Assembly (NCBI GenBank): GCA_021787035.1
Contig: JAJYMM010000072.1
Location: 1 to 37,514 of the forward strand
From: Actinomycetes bacterium
GTDB lineage: Bacteria > Actinomycetota > Acidimicrobiia > Acidimicrobiales > Palsa-688
Direction of reading: 5' to 3'
Length of the DNA: 37,514 bases
This document shows, one piece after another, positions 1-7,696 of this stretch. The number at the start of each line of letters is the position of its first letter. Position 1 is the stretch's first letter. Position numbers and translations under genes: made by a program. Under the pieces are notes generated by a model that saw only the letters and a list, made by a program, of their open reading frames with translations, had not been told where the DNA came from and did not search any database.

Positions 1-1
1 C

Positions 2-331
2 GGGCCGTTTCCCAGTAATGGCAGCGGTAGCTCGTGCCCGACGAAGAATAACGAATTCTCATTGTCGACGTTAGGTGGCGCGGATAAAGGTGACATATGG
101 ATGCAGGCGGGGGTCGATGGTGCGACAGTTCATAGTTTTTTCTACACCCCAAACAATTTTTGTGGTGAGGGGAGCCCAGGAACTTCGGGGGACCCCAATG
201 ACGGCCAGATGTATATTGGGGGGAGCGCGATATTGAACTCTCAACTGTTTTTGACCGCTGACACGTCGTTGTTCGCCAAGCTTCCCGGGGCCTCGACGAC
301 TTGGAGTACATCGGTGGTGGCCGTGCAGTGA
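2..331 (+). CDS. C-terminal fragment of a probable secreted or pilus-associated protein
   Basis: The frame is open from base 2 to a TGA at 329-331, giving about 109 residues of a gene that begins upstream of the window. The fragment is rich in Gly, Ser, Thr and Asn and contains two Cys. Towards the end it has the pattern FFYTPNNF ... MYIGGSAILNSQLFL, then TTWSTSVVAVQ. This alternation of short hydrophobic strands with Gly/Asn turns resembles the end of actinobacterial surface or pilus-associated proteins (APN-type strand followed by a GSAI strand), but I cannot assign a family. A prepilin peptidase gene lies at 7697-8494, which fits a pilus link only loosely. A generic secreted beta-structured protein is equally possible. 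Confidence 0.6.
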   Translation, partial: GPFPSNGSGSSCPTKNNEFSLSTLGGADKGDIWMQAGVDGATVHSFFYTPNNFCGEGSPGTSGDPNDGQMYIGGSAILNSQLFLTADTSLFAKLPGASTTWSTSVVAVQ

Positions 332-858
332 CTGTTGCTTTTGGGTGGCTGGGGGCCCCCGAGGCTTTTGGTTTTGGGTGGTACCGGACGCCGACGTTGG
401 TTGCGGACTACTTGCACGACACTGGTTTCTCGAGACGTTTTGAAGGGGGCGCGGGGCTCCATGTCGGTGGGGCACTAGGGGAGCGTGGTGCGCCGGGCAC
501 AGGCACTCCGGGGATTGTGGGGTCGGTACCTGGGTTCGGCTGCGCAGCCTGCAAGGGTAGCCCCATGGTATGAGAGCGTGGTTGCGGTGGCGGCCTCCTT
601 CAGTGCAAGCAACCGCCGGGTGATGGTTCCGGGTAGGGAGGAGCCAAAACGCAGGGCGTGCGTGCAGGGGCTGGTACTTTGCGGGAGGGGCAGGAAGAAC
701 CTGGCAGCGAGGGCCCGAAGAAGCGGAAATGCGGGGGGTGGGCCTGTAGTTGCTTAAGATCCCCTGACGGCAGGACGATTATCGGAATGTGAACTCGCAT
801 GAAGGGGAACGCATGCGCATACGCATTGGCGAGCCCCGCCAGTAGGAAGGCATGCTAT
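332..858. other. Intergenic stretch with no convincing gene
   Basis: About 530 bases separate the first gene fragment from the diguanylate cyclase. Short open frames exist on both strands, but their translations are low-complexity Arg/Gly/Pro/Ala sequence typical of chance frames in GC-rich DNA. I looked for a GEMM-type c-di-GMP aptamer because a GGDEF gene follows and could not find its conserved core. The stretch presumably holds the promoter of the downstream gene; the AGGAAGG at 844-850 is that gene's ribosome-binding site. Confidence 0.5.
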
Positions 859-3540
859 ATGGAGGGCCTAACGGTCGGCGTGTTGGCGCCGTACCTGGCT
901 GGGAGCTATTTCGGAGGTCTGATTTCTGCCATCGCGCGCGTTGTGTGGGCGGCGGGCGGGCGCATTGTGTCGGTGCAGACGGCTCGGCCGGGCATGGAAC
1001 TGCAGGAAGGCTTGGCGACGAGGGCGCCGGCACGCGTTGGCTGGGATGTGATCGCGGGCTTCGTGGTGATCGCCGACGCCACGGAGCCCGGCTACGTGTC
1101 CGAGTTGGAGCGGGCCGGCAAGCCCGTGGTAACGATTGCCCATGACGAGGCGGGGCTTTCTAGCCCGCAGGTCATGGTTGACAACCAGGGGGGAATTGAG
1201 CGTGCAGTGGAGCACCTTCTTTGGCACGGGCACACGCGGGTGGCCTTTGTCGGGTGCATGGAGAGCTTCGACGTGCGGCAGCGCTATGGATCCTATCGGC
1301 GCACGCTCGCTAGCAACGGGGTCGACGTTGAGCCGGGGCTCTTCTACGAGACGGCAGACAACGTTGAGTCGGGGGGTCTTGAGGCTGGCCGGCGCATGCT
1401 GGAAGCCGGTTTGCCTTCGACCGCGGCCGTCGTTGGGACGGACCTAAACGCCCTCGGGGTAATTGAGGCCTTGAAGGCGGCCGGTCTTTGCCTCCCCGAG
1501 GACCAAGCTGTTACCGGCTTTGACAACGGGCTCGGCAGCTCGTTGATGGTGCCGGCGCTTTCGACGGCGTCTCAGGATTTCCACCGCGTCGGCGGTACCG
1601 CGGCCGAGCTCCTTCTGCGCCGGCTGGCGGGGGAGGAGGTGCCCGGGGGCCTCTATTTGGTGGACGCCCCGTTTGTCGTGCGCGAGAGCTGTGGATGTGC
1701 AAAAGGTACGCGTGGGCACGGGCCCTGCGCGAGGGACGGCGCCGTTGACGGCCATGCGCCGTCGGAGGCGCTCCATGACGATCTCGCCGGTGTGCCCTGG
1801 GCAATGGGGAGGTCGAGCGTGTTGTCGGTGGCGGAACTGGCGGATTCGGTCGGCCGGGTGATAGCTGGCGCCGGCCAGGGCGAAGTTTGTGCCTCTGACA
1901 TGGAGGCCCTGCGCCTGTGTTCCGAGCAGCTGTACGCCTCGAGGCCGGGCGAGGCGACTGGGGACCTGGTGCTGGCGTTCGCCGAGCAAGTTGCGGCGCA
2001 GGTGGGCGAGGGTGCGACGGTTGGCGAGGAGGTAAATAAGAGGCTGGAGGATTGCCGGTCGGCGGTCCGCCTTGGGATCACGAGGGCGGCCCTCATCGAA
2101 CGCACCCAGTCGTACTACGCCATGCGCCGAGCAGTCCGGGACGAGTACCTGATCGTGATGGACCTGGTGGGAGGCCACAGGGAGGGCGACCCCCGAGGGC
2201 TCGGCTGGGTCCGCCGGACCGAGGCGCACGCGGCGGTGCTCGGCCTTTGGGAGGGAGGTCTGGGTGCGAGTTATGACCTCTTGCCCGGGGGAGGCAAGGC
2301 CAGGGGCGGCAACGCAACCACGCCCCTCCCGTGTGGCCGGCCGGCTCGCTGGCTTGAGATGGCGAGCACGTTCAGGGCGGATGGCGGGCGCCTAGAGGTG
2401 GAAGGGACCCGTTGCGACGAGGAGTCGTTCCCTCCGGAGGAACTGCTCGAGGCGATGGAAGAGGGTTGTGTGGCAGCGGTTATCCCGATCTCGAGCGACC
2501 ACGTCGACTGGGGCCTGCTGGCCATTGTCACGCCGGCCGAGCCCGCCTATATCGGCCAGGACATGTACTTCACCTGGGCGGCCCTCTTTGCCGAGGTCCT
2601 CGACCGCCAGGCACTGACTTCCTCGCTGCTCTTGAGCGAGGAGCGCTACGCCCTTGCAGCGCGCGCGGCGAACGACGGCCTCTGGGACTGGGACCTCGCG
2701 CGTGGCTCGGTCTATTACTCGGACCGCTGGAAAGAGATGCTCGGCTTCGCCGACGGCGCGATCGGCGACGGCCCCGAGGAGTGGCTGGGCCGCGTCCACC
2801 ACGAGGACCGCCAACGGCTCTTGGACGAACTTTCGAGCTTGCGGGTTGGCCGTTTCGAGAAGGTTGCGCTGGAGCACCGCGTCCGGGTAGCGGGGGGGAG
2901 CTACATCTGGGCACTTTGCCGTGCGCTCGCCGTGCCCGGCGGCGGCTCGCCGGCGGTGCGCCTGGTGGGTTCGCTCACCGACGTTACCGAACGCCACGTC
3001 CTGGAAGAACAGCTGCGGCGCCAAGCGCTATATGACGGTTTGACGGAACTGCCAAACCGTGTGCTCTTTATGGACCGGCTCTCTCAGGCGCTTGCCAATG
3101 CCAAGCGCCACTCGAGCGCCAGTTTTGCCGTGCTCTGGCTCGATCTCGACAATTTCAAGGACTTGAACGACAAAAAGGGCCACCTTGCCGGCGACGAACT
3201 ACTTGTCCAGGTCGCCCAGCGGGTGAGGGCGGGGTTGCGCAGCGCCGATACCGCGGCGCGCTTTGGTGGGGACGAGTTCGCGGTCCTCCTCGGCGACGTG
3301 TCCGAAAGCGTCCTCGGCGACGTAAGCCGGCGGCTCCTAGACGAACTGAAGGCGCCCTACCTGGTCGAGGGTGAGGAGTTCTCCGTGTCGGCGAGCGTGG
3401 GTGTCGTCATGTGCGCGGGGGGCTACGACCGCCCTGAGGACATCATCCGGGACGCCGACGCTGCGATGTACCGAGCGAAGTCCGCCGGCGGCGGCGCCAT
3501 CGTGACGTGCGCACCACAAATGGCCGCGCAGGTGTCCTGA
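859..3540 (+). CDS. Diguanylate cyclase with LacI-type ligand-binding domain, PAS and GGDEF domains
   Basis: An 893-residue protein predicted to make the second messenger c-di-GMP from two GTP. I chose ATG 859 because AGGAAGG lies 8 nt upstream and the conserved domain starts right after it (MEGLTVGVLAPYLAGSYFGG); an in-frame ATG at 799 adds 20 unlikely residues. Residues 1 to about 280 match a LacI/PurR-like periplasmic-binding fold (VDNQGGIERAVEHL, VTGFDNGLGSS) with no DNA-binding helix before it and no signal peptide, so it probably senses a small molecule in the cytoplasm. Then follow a linker with a GAF-like look, a PAS domain (NDGLWDWDL ... SLTDVTERH) and a GGDEF domain. The active site GGDEF is at about 803-807, and RSAD exactly five residues before it fits the product-inhibition I-site (RxxD-x5-GGDEF). 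No EAL domain is present, so the protein should be a cyclase only. Confidence 0.93.
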   Translation: MEGLTVGVLAPYLAGSYFGGLISAIARVVWAAGGRIVSVQTARPGMELQEGLATRAPARVGWDVIAGFVVIADATEPGYVSELERAGKPVVTIAHDEAGLSSPQVMVDNQGGIERAVEHLLWHGHTRVAFVGCMESFDVRQRYGSYRRTLASNGVDVEPGLFYETADNVESGGLEAGRRMLEAGLPSTAAVVGTDLNALGVIEALKAAGLCLPEDQAVTGFDNGLGSSLMVPALSTASQDFHRVGGTAAELLLRRLAGEEVPGGLYLVDAPFVVRESCGCAKGTRGHGPCARDGAVDGHAPSEALHDDLAGVPWAMGRSSVLSVAELADSVGRVIAGAGQGEVCASDMEALRLCSEQLYASRPGEATGDLVLAFAEQVAAQVGEGATVGEEVNKRLEDCRSAVRLGITRAALIERTQSYYAMRRAVRDEYLIVMDLVGGHREGDPRGLGWVRRTEAHAAVLGLWEGGLGASYDLLPGGGKARGGNATTPLPCGRPARWLEMASTFRADGGRLEVEGTRCDEESFPPEELLEAMEEGCVAAVIPISSDHVDWGLLAIVTPAEPAYIGQDMYFTWAALFAEVLDRQALTSSLLLSEERYALAARAANDGLWDWDLARGSVYYSDRWKEMLGFADGAIGDGPEEWLGRVHHEDRQRLLDELSSLRVGRFEKVALEHRVRVAGGSYIWALCRALAVPGGGSPAVRLVGSLTDVTERHVLEEQLRRQALYDGLTELPNRVLFMDRLSQALANAKRHSSASFAVLWLDLDNFKDLNDKKGHLAGDELLVQVAQRVRAGLRSADTAARFGGDEFAVLLGDVSESVLGDVSRRLLDELKAPYLVEGEEFSVSASVGVVMCAGGYDRPEDIIRDADAAMYRAKSAGGGAIVTCAPQMAAQVS

Positions 3541-3569
3541 GGCTGCTCCGCCCCTGTAGCCGCGGTCGG

Positions 3570-3598
3570 AGGGGTTGTCCCCTGGGCCCGTCTTGTTT
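3570..3598 (+). terminator. Possible weak terminator after the diguanylate cyclase gene
   Basis: A short perfect hairpin, AGGGG-TTGT-CCCCT at 3570-3583, lies 30 nt after the stop codon, and a T-rich stretch (TCTTGTTT, 3591-3598) follows after eight bases. The stem is only five base pairs and the T-run is interrupted and displaced, so function is uncertain. It is the only terminator-like element before aroC. Confidence 0.3.
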
Positions 3599-3691
3599 CC
3601 CGTGAAGTCGCTGGTAGGGACCGGTCACGTGCCGTCGGGGCGAGCTCTGCGAGGTCGTTGCCGGACGGGTGGCGAGGGCGAGGCAGCTACG

Positions 3692-4858
3692 ATGGCAGCC
3701 GTGTTGAGGTTCCTGACCGCCGGTGAGTCGCACGGCAAAGGGCTAGTGGTGATCGTCGAAGGGTTGCCCGCCGGCCTCGAGGTGACGGCGGAGGACATCT
3801 CTTCGGAGCTCGCGCGCCGGCGCCTCGGTTACGGCAGGGGCCCGCGGATGCGCTTTGAAGCTGACGAGCTGACGCTCTTGGGGGGCATAAGGCACGGCCG
3901 GACCCTCGGGTCGCCAGTCGCCATCGAGGTGGGCAACTCCGAATGGCCCAAGTGGACCGAGGAGATGTCGCCCGCTCCGGGCCAGACGGCCAAGCCGCTG
4001 ACACAACCGAGGCCTGGGCATGCGGACCTCGCCGGCATGCAGAAGTACGGCCTCGTCGAGGCGCGTGACGTCTTGGAGCGCGCGAGCGCGAGGGAGACGG
4101 CCGCACGCGTTGGGGCGGGCGCGCTCTGCAAGGTGTTCCTGAGGCGGCTCGGCATCGAGATCGTGAGCCACGTGGTCCAGCTCGGGCCGGTAGTGGCCAA
4201 AGCGGGGCACCGGCCGGGCCCTGGTGACCTGGAGGCGGTAGACCTTTCTCCCGTTCGGTGCTTTGACCCCGACACGGAAGCGGAAATGGTAGAGGCGATC
4301 AAGGCGGCGGCCAAGGACGGCGATTCGCTCGGCGGGGCGGCCGAGGTGATCGCCTACGGGGTCCCGGTGGGCCTCGGCAGCCACGTCCACTGGGACCGCA
4401 AGATCGACGGCCTGCTGGCCCAGGCGCTCATGAGCATCCACGCGGTGAAGGCAGTCGAGATCGGCGATGGCGTCGAGGTCGCGGGCCTACGTGGTTCGGT
4501 GGCGCACGACCCGATCGTCTGGGACGCCGGCGCCGGCACTTACCGGCGGGAGTCAAACCACGCCGGCGGGTCGGAGGGTGGGATCACCAACGGCGAGCCT
4601 GTCGTGGCGCGCTGCTACATGAAGCCCCTCTCGACGCTCAACCGGCCTGTGCTCAAAACGGTGGATGTGGTGACTAAGGAGGAGTCGGTGTCGTTCAAGG
4701 AGCGCACCGACCATACCGCCGTGCCGGCGATGGGCGTCGTGGCCGAAACGATGATGGCGTGGGTACTGGCCTCCGAGGCGCTCCGGAAGTTCGGTGGGGA
4801 CTCGATGGCCGAAGTTGTCCGCAACAAGGATGCCTACCTGACAGCGGTAACGGGATAG
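3692..4858 (+). CDS. aroC: Chorismate synthase
   Basis: Converts 5-enolpyruvylshikimate-3-phosphate to chorismate, the last step of the shikimate pathway, using reduced FMN. The 388-residue protein has the usual length. All three family signatures are visible: GESHG at 11-15, RASARETAAR at about 130-139 and RTDHTAVPA at about 338-346. I chose ATG 3692 (GAGG 8 nt upstream); GTG 3701 would also leave the conserved LRFLTAGESHG intact. A longer in-frame start at 3575 adds an unconserved Gly/Arg-rich leader and is unlikely. The gene opens the aro cluster; aroK and aroB follow after a repeat array and a coiled-coil gene. Confidence 0.97.
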   Translation: MAAVLRFLTAGESHGKGLVVIVEGLPAGLEVTAEDISSELARRRLGYGRGPRMRFEADELTLLGGIRHGRTLGSPVAIEVGNSEWPKWTEEMSPAPGQTAKPLTQPRPGHADLAGMQKYGLVEARDVLERASARETAARVGAGALCKVFLRRLGIEIVSHVVQLGPVVAKAGHRPGPGDLEAVDLSPVRCFDPDTEAEMVEAIKAAAKDGDSLGGAAEVIAYGVPVGLGSHVHWDRKIDGLLAQALMSIHAVKAVEIGDGVEVAGLRGSVAHDPIVWDAGAGTYRRESNHAGGSEGGITNGEPVVARCYMKPLSTLNRPVLKTVDVVTKEESVSFKERTDHTAVPAMGVVAETMMAWVLASEALRKFGGDSMAEVVRNKDAYLTAVTG

Positions 4859-4873
4859 TGGTCCGGCGCCGGC

Positions 4874-5080
4874 GATCGTAGGCCGGCCCGCTGGGTGCGC
4901 CGGCCCGCTGCGTGCCGGCCGCTCCGCTGGGTGCCGGCCCCTCCACTGCGTGCGCCGGCGCCGGCGATCGCAGGCCGGCCCGCTGGGTGCCGGCCGCTCC
5001 GCTGGGTGCCGGCCCCTCCACTGCGTGCGCCGGCGCCGGCGATCGCAGGCCGGCCCGCTGGGTGCGCCGGCGGCGTTGGG
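4874..5080 (+). repeat. 75-bp GC-rich tandem repeat array
   Basis: A unit beginning GATCGCAGGCCGGCC recurs at 4874, 4966 and 5041. The second copy is 75 bp long. The first is 92 bp because it carries an extra 17-bp internal duplication (GGGTGCGCCGGCCCGCTGC region). The third breaks off after about 40 bp. Each unit itself contains several CCGGC(C/G) cores and two related half-units (CGCTCCGCTGGGTGCCGGC and its neighbour), so the array is nested. All six frames are largely open because a 75-bp stop-free unit stays open, but nothing suggests it is translated. It follows the aroC stop by 15 nt. Confidence 0.9.
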
Positions 5081-5189
5081 CACGGATTGCTTACGCTATC
5101 GGTAATCAATCAGGGCCCAACGGTCGGCTGGTGTAAGCAATCCGTCGCGACGGGCCGTCCTGAGGCGGCGCTGGGCCCGGATTTGTTAC
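5073..5189. repeat. Long inverted repeat with a third, direct copy
   Basis: The 13-bp arm ACGGATTGCTTAC (5082-5094) is matched perfectly by its reverse complement at 5133-5145, leaving a 38-nt loop. A related copy in the same orientation as the left arm lies at 5168-5189: it matches 5073-5094 at 18 of 22 positions (GCG-TGGGC-CGGATT--TTAC). No T-run follows, so it does not look like an intrinsic terminator. Its place about 190-310 nt upstream of the coiled-coil/aroK/aroB run allows a role as operator sites or as the remnant of a small mobile element. Both ideas are inference. Confidence 0.8.
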
Positions 5190-5380
5190 ACGTCGTGAGG
5201 GACCGGTGCCGTACGCCCGGCGCGGGCATCGCCGGCCATGCGCCCGCCGTCACACGTCGCAAGTAGAGTCGCCATCTCGGAGACGGTCGGATGGCGGTCT
5301 TTGTCTCGGGTGGCCCCCAGGTGAGCTACTCCCCCCTTTACCAGGGATAACGCGTTGGATGGGCACTGCGGGGAGGTAAC

Positions 5381-5917
5381 ATGGCGACGATGGACGAGGG
5401 CGAGAAGAGCCGTTTCCTGGAGACGGTGCGCAGGGTCCCCGGCTTCCGTGAAGACTTGCGACGGGAAATTTTGACCGGAGGGCTCTTCGAGGTGCCTGAG
5501 CGCCTTGAGCGGCTGGCGGCGACCGTGGAAGACCAGGGTCGCCAGATCGACGGGGTTGCTGGTGCGGTGAAGGTCTTGTCGGCCACGATGGGCGACTTCG
5601 CTGAGCAGATTACGACGACCATGCACGAGCTGATGACCCTGGTGCGCGAGGGGTCCACTGAGCTACGGGGTCAGCTTGCCGACCAGGGGGGTCAGCTTGC
5701 CGACCAGGGGCGTCAGCTTGCCGACCATGGGCGTCAGCTTGCCGACCATGGGCGTCAGCTTGCCGACCATGGGCGTCAGCTTGCCGAGCTGCGCCGTCAG
5801 CTTGCCGATCAAGGGCGCGAGACCGCCGGGCTTCGTGGCGAGGTCGCGAGGCTCGTGGCGCGCTTCGACCAGCTGGCAGCAGATGTCCGGGAGATCAAGC
5901 GCCGGCTGGGCTTTTGA
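5381..5917 (+). CDS. Heptad-repeat coiled-coil protein of unknown function
   Basis: A 178-residue soluble protein without signal peptide or membrane segment. The start is well supported by GGAGGT at 5372-5377. Residues 1-60 form a charged helical domain (RFLETVRRVPGFREDLRREI) that I cannot assign; the rest is predicted coiled coil. Residues 98-146 are seven tandem copies of a 7-residue unit (consensus QLADHGR), encoded by 21-bp DNA repeats; since seven residues are two coiled-coil turns, each added copy lengthens the coil in register. The tail (EVARLVARFDQLAADVREIK) is a normal heptad. The stop codon overlaps the TTG start of aroK, so the two are probably translationally coupled. Its presence inside an aro cluster is unusual and its role unknown. 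Confidence 0.85.
   Translation: MATMDEGEKSRFLETVRRVPGFREDLRREILTGGLFEVPERLERLAATVEDQGRQIDGVAGAVKVLSATMGDFAEQITTTMHELMTLVREGSTELRGQLADQGGQLADQGRQLADHGRQLADHGRQLADHGRQLAELRRQLADQGRETAGLRGEVARLVARFDQLAADVREIKRRLGF
5672..5818 (+). repeat. Seven 21-bp tandem repeats inside the coiled-coil gene
   Basis: Units start at 5672, 5693, 5714, 5735, 5756, 5777 and 5798, with consensus CAGCTTGCCGACCATGGGCG followed by T. The central copies are nearly identical at DNA level, including third codon positions, which indicates recent duplication rather than old heptad divergence. The period of seven codons preserves both frame and coiled-coil register. Confidence 0.95.
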
Positions 5918-6483
5918 CCAGCTTGGCCCCCGGTCGTCCGAAAAGGAGCGTCGTGCTCGTCGGCATGATGGGCGCCGGCAAGAGCGCCGTTGGCGAAGTC
6001 CTTGCTGGCAAGCTTGGCTGGGGCTTCGTCGACTCCGACGTCGTCGTTGAGGAGCGCGAAGGTATGCCCGTGCCGGCACTGTTCATGGCTCGTGGCGAGC
6101 AGTCTTTCCGGGATGCCGAGTCGGCCGCGATCGATTCGATCGTGGCGCTGCCTGGCCCAGTCGTGGTGAGCGTTGGAGGCGGTGCCGTGTTGCGCGCCAG
6201 CAACCGCGACGCGCTGCGCCGTCTGGGTACCGTTGTCTGGCTGCGGGCGCAGCCGGCGACACTTGCTGCGCGCGTTGGAAGTGCGGAGGGACGCCCCGTT
6301 CTTGGACGGGAAGCCGGCGCGCTCGAGGCGACGGTGGTGAGGCTCGTTGCCGAGAGGCGCTCGTTGTATGAGGAAGCGGCCGACTTCGTAGTCGATGTCG
6401 ACGAGCTTTCTCCTGATGAGGTGGCGGCCGTGATCGCCTCGGAGGTCGCCGGCCCGGTCCGTCAAGGCTTCGGTCAAAGCTAA
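5914..6483 (+). CDS. aroK: Shikimate kinase
   Basis: Phosphorylates shikimate with ATP to shikimate-3-phosphate. The 189-residue protein carries the P-loop GMMGAGKS at 17-24, the DSD motif at 40-42 (Mg and shikimate binding), Arg66 in EQSFRDAE, and the GGG motif at 88-90 in SVGGGAVLR; all are hallmarks of the family. The start is TTG 5914, sharing bases with the upstream TGA (TTGA), which suggests translational coupling to the coiled-coil gene. GTG 5953 has an AGGAG only 4 nt away and would cut the strand before the P-loop, so it is less likely. aroB begins 10 nt downstream. Confidence 0.96.
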   Translation: MTSLAPGRPKRSVVLVGMMGAGKSAVGEVLAGKLGWGFVDSDVVVEEREGMPVPALFMARGEQSFRDAESAAIDSIVALPGPVVVSVGGGAVLRASNRDALRRLGTVVWLRAQPATLAARVGSAEGRPVLGREAGALEATVVRLVAERRSLYEEAADFVVDVDELSPDEVAAVIASEVAGPVRQGFGQS

Positions 6484-6493
6484 GGTCGCACTC

Positions 6494-7612
6494 GTGATCA
6501 GGCAGGTGGGCGTCGACCTCGGGGAAAGTTCCTACCGCGTGCTGGTCGGGCCGGGTGCCCGCCACGATTTGGCTTCATTGCTGTTAGGCGGGGCCAAGAA
6601 GGCGGCGGTGGTCACCCAAGCCGGCGTGGGCGTCGAGGTCGAGACGGGGGTCGAGCAGAGGACGTTCCTTATCGGCGACGGCGAGGGGGCCAAGTCGCTC
6701 GGGGCCGTTGAGGAGCTTTGCCGCGGGTTCGCCGAGTTCCGTCTCACTCGGGCGGACGTGGTTGTCGGGGTTGGCGGTGGGGTCGTGACCGACGTGGCCG
6801 GTTTCGCCGCCGCTGTCTACCACCGGGGGGTGAGCGTCGCCCATGTGGCAACGACACTGCTCGGCCAGGTCGACGCAGCGATCGGCGGCAAGACGGGGGT
6901 CAACCTCCCCGAGGGCAAAAACCTTGTCGGCGCGTTCTGGCAACCCGTAGGGGTGGTATGCGACACGGAGGTGCTTTCCACGCTGCCTCCTCGGGAGTAC
7001 AAGAGCGGGCTCGGCGAGATGGCCAAGTACGCCTTCTTGGGGGTAAGGGGGCTGGCGGAGCTGCCCCTCGAGGAGGCGGTCGCACGCTGTGTCGAGTGCA
7101 AGGCCGCCTTCGTGTCGGCAGACCCTCACGAGGCGGCTGGCCTCCCAGGGCACCCTGGCCTCCCAGAGCGCTCGGGCCCAGAGCGCTCGGGCCCAGAGCG
7201 CTCGGGCCCAGAGCACCCGGGCCTCCCAGAGCACGCCCGGCCGGCGCTCGACCGGGCGCTCCTCAACTACGGCCACACGCTTGCCCACGCCTTGGAGACG
7301 ACCGGGCACTACGACCTGCGCCACGGCGAGGCGGTCGCCGTCGGGCTGGTGTTCGCGGCGCGCCTCGCCCGGCGGCTCGGCCGCGTGGGCGACGAACGAG
7401 TTGCCGAGCACGAATCCGTCGTCTCGTCCTACGAGCTGCCGGCACGCTTGCCGAAGGGCGTGGACCCCGGCGAGCTCATCGATGTGATGGGGAGGGACAA
7501 GAAGGCAACTGGTGGTGGGCTCACATTCGTGCTCGACGGCCCAGATGGCCTCGAAGTAGTGCGCGGGGTCAGCCAGGACGAAGTGCTGGCCACTTTGTCT
7601 GAGATGCAATAG
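6494..7612 (+). CDS. aroB: 3-dehydroquinate synthase with an in-frame repeat insertion
   Basis: Converts DAHP to 3-dehydroquinate using NAD and a divalent metal. The 372-residue protein starts at GTG 6494. The NAD-binding region (VVVGVGGGVVTDVAGF, near 90-105), the TTLLGQVDAAIGGKTGVN block and the expected metal ligands Glu175 (GLGEMAKYAF), His261 (NYGHTLAHALE) and His277 (HGEAVAVGL) are all present. Between about residues 216 and 250 lies a Pro/Gly-rich insertion with ERSGP repeats that normal family members lack; they run from CKAAFV.AD directly into the RALLNYGHT helix. The insertion sits in the loop between two parts of the metal site and is encoded by 15-bp DNA repeats. Catalytic residues are intact, so the enzyme is probably active. 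Confidence 0.96.
   Translation: MIRQVGVDLGESSYRVLVGPGARHDLASLLLGGAKKAAVVTQAGVGVEVETGVEQRTFLIGDGEGAKSLGAVEELCRGFAEFRLTRADVVVGVGGGVVTDVAGFAAAVYHRGVSVAHVATTLLGQVDAAIGGKTGVNLPEGKNLVGAFWQPVGVVCDTEVLSTLPPREYKSGLGEMAKYAFLGVRGLAELPLEEAVARCVECKAAFVSADPHEAAGLPGHPGLPERSGPERSGPERSGPEHPGLPEHARPALDRALLNYGHTLAHALETTGHYDLRHGEAVAVGLVFAARLARRLGRVGDERVAEHESVVSSYELPARLPKGVDPGELIDVMGRDKKATGGGLTFVLDGPDGLEVVRGVSQDEVLATLSEMQ
7139..7236 (+). repeat. 15-bp tandem repeats inside aroB
   Basis: Three perfect copies of CAGAGCGCTCGGGCC (7164-7208) and a fourth with two changes (7209-7223), flanked by three copies of GGCCTCCCAG (7139, 7157, 7220). The block adds roughly 25-30 residues, rich in Pro, Gly, Glu and Arg, to 3-dehydroquinate synthase without shifting the frame. 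Confidence 0.95.
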
Positions 7613-7696
7613 CCTCGAGGCGAGGCGCGGCCGCTAACCACGCCGGCATTTGCGCCGATCAATAGATGAGATGGGAGCTACTGGGATAAGCCCGGG

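Larger units (their letters stand above)
4859..5380. other. Gene-free region between aroC and the coiled-coil gene
   Basis: These 522 bases hold the 75-bp repeat array in the first half and the inverted/direct repeat set in the middle. The last 190 bases contain a short dyad, CGCCATC (5270-5276) with GATGGCG (5290-5296), and end in the ribosome-binding site of the next gene. Base composition becomes less extreme after about 5085. I see no credible coding sequence on either strand and no RNA gene. Confidence 0.6.

Noticed and set aside
137-144. Start fragment as a pilin encoded with the prepilin peptidase at 7697
   Set aside because: Only the C-terminal part is visible, no class III signal peptide can be checked, and 7 kb with unrelated genes lies between them.
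332-858. c-di-GMP (GEMM) riboswitch before the GGDEF gene
   Set aside because: The conserved aptamer core and tetraloop receptor could not be found; the only support was the kind of gene downstream.
4874-5080. CRISPR array
   Set aside because: Units are directly adjacent 75-bp tandem copies without unique spacers, and no cas gene is present.
5186-5626. Minus-strand open frame of 146 codons over the coiled-coil gene
   Set aside because: Shadow of the plus-strand gene; it has no family features and no ribosome-binding site.
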